DNA from: Alphaproteobacteria bacterium
GTDB lineage: Bacteria > Pseudomonadota > Alphaproteobacteria > Sphingomonadales > Sphingomonadaceae
Direction of reading: 5' to 3'
Assembly: GCA_005882415.1 (NCBI GenBank)
Contig: VBAE01000030.1
Span: forward strand, 1-8,726
Length of the DNA stretch: 8,726 nucleotides
Shown here piece by piece: positions 7,409-8,726 of this stretch. The notes under the pieces are model-generated. The model saw nothing but the letters and a program-made list of their open reading frames with translations. It was not told where the DNA came from and made no database searches. The translations under genes and the position numbers were made by a program. Positions within the stretch are counted from its first letter, which is position 1. Each line of letters opens with the position of its first letter.

Positions 7409-7492
7409 TTTGCGCAATCGCGGGTTACACTATCTCCTATCCCACCCGACATTTTCGTTTATCATGTGGGGCTTCCGGACCGGAGGGCGCTG
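7409..7492 (+). promoter_or_regulatory. Upstream regulatory region of the first secreted paralogue
   Basis: Comparison with 8390-8470 shows conserved blocks inside otherwise diverged sequence: TTTGCGCAA (7409-7417, containing the palindrome TTGCGCAA), TATCTCCT (7431-7438), ATTTTCGTTTAT (7451-7462), with TATCAT (7460-7465) a likely -10 box, then GCTTCCGGA and the ribosome binding site GGAGGG (7482-7487), 5 bases before ATG 7493. No canonical -35 box is evident at 17 bases, so an activator or alternative sigma factor is possible. Confidence 0.5.
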
Positions 7493-8383
7493 ATGAGACG
7501 CATGGCCACCGCACTCGCAGCGCTCGCTTGCGCAGCCTCGGCGCCCGCTTTGGCCGAGCCGAATGTCGGGAGCGGCAGCGAGGCCGGCGATCAGGAAGTG
7601 GTCGTTACCGGGGAACGGCTGGCGGGCAAGAAGCTGCACCAGGAGGCCGCCGAGTTCGTCAGGCGAATCGGCTTCGCCACCGGCCATCGCCCCGCCGCCC
7701 GCTGGGCCGACGCGGTCTGCCCGGCCGCTTACGGGCTCGCGCCTCAGCACGCCGCAATCGTCGAAGCCAAGCTGCGCCAGGTCGCCGCCGAGGCCGGGAT
7801 CGAGCATCAACGGCCGGGGTGCAAGCCGAACCTCGCAGTGGTCTTCGTAGAGGACGGAAGCGCCCAGGCGCGGGAAATGGCGAGGCGCCTTCCGTCCCTG
7901 TTCGAGGAGGTCGGCCCGGTCGCCAAGGAACGCCTCTTCAAGGGCGATAGCCCGATCCGCTGGTGGTATTCGACCCAGGAGCTCGGCACCGACGGCCGCC
8001 GCCCCACCTCGGACTCGCCTTATGGCAGCAACGGGCGGACCAAAACCTTTTCCAAATTTCACAGCAGCATCGTCAGCACCGAGGTGATCCGGGCGATCCA
8101 CTGCGCGGTGGTCGTCGTCGATGTGAACCGGACGGCGGGGCGCACGCTCGACACGGTCAGCGCTTATTCGGCGCTGGTCGCCTTTGCGGAGATATCGCCG
8201 CGCGAGCCGCCGCCGGACCGCTCGATCCTCGACCTGTTCGAGACCGCGCCCGGCCCGACCCGCGACCTCACCGAGTGGGACATGACCTTTTTGAAGGCGC
8301 TCTACCGGATGCCGCTCGACCGCGAAGCGCGGATGCACCGCGGCCTCCTCACCCAGGCGCTGGTCAGGAAGAAAGGCGGCTAA
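7493..8383 (+). CDS. Secreted hypothetical protein with VVTGxR motif, first tandem copy
   Basis: A 296-residue protein of unknown function. It has a Sec-type signal peptide: MRRMATALAAL start, alanine-rich core, cleavage expected after ALA at residue 21. The mature N-terminus carries DQEVVVTGERL (33-43), resembling the IVVTGxR stretch at the plug entrance of TonB-dependent receptors, but no plug or barrel follows. Next come an amphipathic stretch (LHQEAAEFVRRIG), VCPAAYGL (C76), a helical section, C110 in RPGCKPNLAVVFVED, and a C-terminal part with ILDLFE and LTEWDMTFLKALYRMPL (260-276). C76 and C110 could form a disulphide; C204 is a third mature cysteine. Similar proteins are, to my recollection, common as hypotheticals in sphingomonads. 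Start ATG 7493 (rather than an in-frame ATG at 7466) is fixed by GGAGGG 5 bases before it, the signal peptide and alignment with the second copy. A paralogue begins 87 bases after its stop. Confidence 0.85.
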   Translation: MRRMATALAALACAASAPALAEPNVGSGSEAGDQEVVVTGERLAGKKLHQEAAEFVRRIGFATGHRPAARWADAVCPAAYGLAPQHAAIVEAKLRQVAAEAGIEHQRPGCKPNLAVVFVEDGSAQAREMARRLPSLFEEVGPVAKERLFKGDSPIRWWYSTQELGTDGRRPTSDSPYGSNGRTKTFSKFHSSIVSTEVIRAIHCAVVVVDVNRTAGRTLDTVSAYSALVAFAEISPREPPPDRSILDLFETAPGPTRDLTEWDMTFLKALYRMPLDREARMHRGLLTQALVRKKGG

Positions 8384-8389
8384 GGGGCC

Positions 8390-8470
8390 TTTGCGCAAGA
8401 TGGATATGTTATCTCCTTTCGTAACCGAAATTTTCGTTTATGATGTGAAGCTTCCGGATCGGAGGCGCTG
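8390..8470 (+). promoter_or_regulatory. Upstream regulatory region of the second secreted paralogue
   Basis: Duplicate of the region before the first copy: TTTGCGCAA (8390-8398), TATCTCCT (8410-8417), ATTTTCGTTTAT (8430-8441), -10-like TATGAT (8439-8444), GCTTCCGGA, and GGAGG (8461-8465) five bases before ATG 8471. The distance from TATCTCCT to ATTTTCG is 20 bases in both copies. CGAAATTTTCG (8426-8436) is palindromic here but degenerate in the first copy. Its presence suggests the second gene has its own promoter rather than relying on read-through. Confidence 0.5.
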
Positions 8471-8726
8471 ATGAGACGCACTGCCACCGCACTCGCAGCG
8501 CTCGCTCTCGCAGCCGCGGCCCCTGCTCTTGCCGAGCCGAACGTCGGCGAAGCGGCACAGGCCGGGGACCAGGACGTCGTCGTCACCGGCCAGCGCCTCA
8601 CCGGAGAGCAATTGCACAAGGAGGCCGCCGAGTTCGTCAAGCGGATCGGGGTCGCCAGCGGCCACAAGCCGGCGGCGCGCTGGGCGGTGCCGGTCTGCCC
8701 CGCCGCTTACGGGATCGTCGATTGGC
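8471..8726 (+). CDS. Secreted hypothetical protein with VVTGxR motif, second tandem copy (partial)
   Basis: Only the first 85 codons are in the window; the gene runs off the right edge. It aligns without gaps to the first copy at 7493, with 62 of 85 residues identical (about 73 percent). It keeps the signal peptide (MRRTATALAALAL start, cleavage after ALA at residue 21), DQDVVVTGQRL (33-43), the LHKEAAEFVKRIG stretch and VCPAAYG with C76. Divergence is highest just after the cleavage site (residues 27-30) and begins again at the window edge. The tandem arrangement, with the upstream regions also duplicated, points to a local duplication of about 980 bases followed by substantial divergence. 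Function unknown, as for its partner; the two may form a pair or be condition-specific versions of one protein. Confidence 0.85.
   Translation, partial: MRRTATALAALALAAAAPALAEPNVGEAAQAGDQDVVVTGQRLTGEQLHKEAAEFVKRIGVASGHKPAARWAVPVCPAAYGIVDW

Larger units (their letters stand above)
6846..7492. other. Long intergenic region without a convincing protein gene
   Basis: These 647 bases separate the transpeptidase (leftward) from the first secreted paralogue (rightward). Open frames exist on both strands (for example 6930-7211 minus and 7027-7950 plus) but they are arginine/proline-rich, lack ribosome binding sites and resemble no family I know. The stretch contains the nested hairpin described at 6908-7054, a GCAGGG/CCCTGC hairpin at 7085-7116, the palindrome cluster at 7245-7277, and the upstream region of the secreted gene from 7409. 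I see no tRNA, no recognisable RNase P, SRP or tmRNA core sequence and no mobile element. Confidence 0.6.

Overview
The window is GC-rich DNA with short intergenic gaps, strong purine-rich ribosome binding sites and GC-biased third codon positions. Together with the protein types seen (LytTR two-component pair, CPBP protease, YcbB-type L,D-transpeptidase lipoprotein, secreted proteins with a VVTGxR motif) this suggests an alphaproteobacterium, most likely Sphingomonadales. That assignment is inferred from protein style; no rRNA or marker gene is present.

Layout. 1-857 (+): the last codons of a sensor histidine kinase, translationally coupled to a LytTR-type response regulator. 854-1735 (-): a CPBP intramembrane protease, convergent with the regulator; the two stop codons share the bases TTAA. 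1909-2736 (+): a multi-pass membrane protein with conserved-looking histidines, function unknown. 2815-4057 (+): a divergent NRAMP-superfamily transporter broken by a frame change, with about 20 codons apparently missing at a GGC run near 3616. 4063-4114: a perfect 14-bp inverted repeat. 4229-5044 (-): an alpha/beta-hydrolase (esterase type). 5137-5304 (+): a small hydrophilic protein of 55 residues with a good ribosome binding site. 4653-6845 (-): an L,D-transpeptidase lipoprotein whose frame has no stop where the family normally ends and runs on, antisense to the small gene and into the hydrolase gene. 6846-7492: about 650 bases without a convincing protein gene, holding a strong two-tier hairpin (possibly a 6S-like RNA) and a cluster of perfect palindromes. 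7493-8383 and 8471-window end (+): tandem paralogous secreted proteins whose upstream regions are also duplicated and keep short conserved blocks, apparently a shared promoter/operator.

The genes do not form one pathway. The coherent units are the kinase-regulator operon at the left edge and the tandem secreted pair at the right edge. The middle is a set of single genes: membrane protease, membrane protein, metal transporter remnant, esterase and cell-wall cross-linking enzyme. Two of them (transporter and transpeptidase) show lost sequence or a lost stop, which is either real decay or an assembly problem. The most interesting items are the duplicated gene pair with its footprinted upstream region, the structured element at 6908-7054, and the two reading-frame anomalies.
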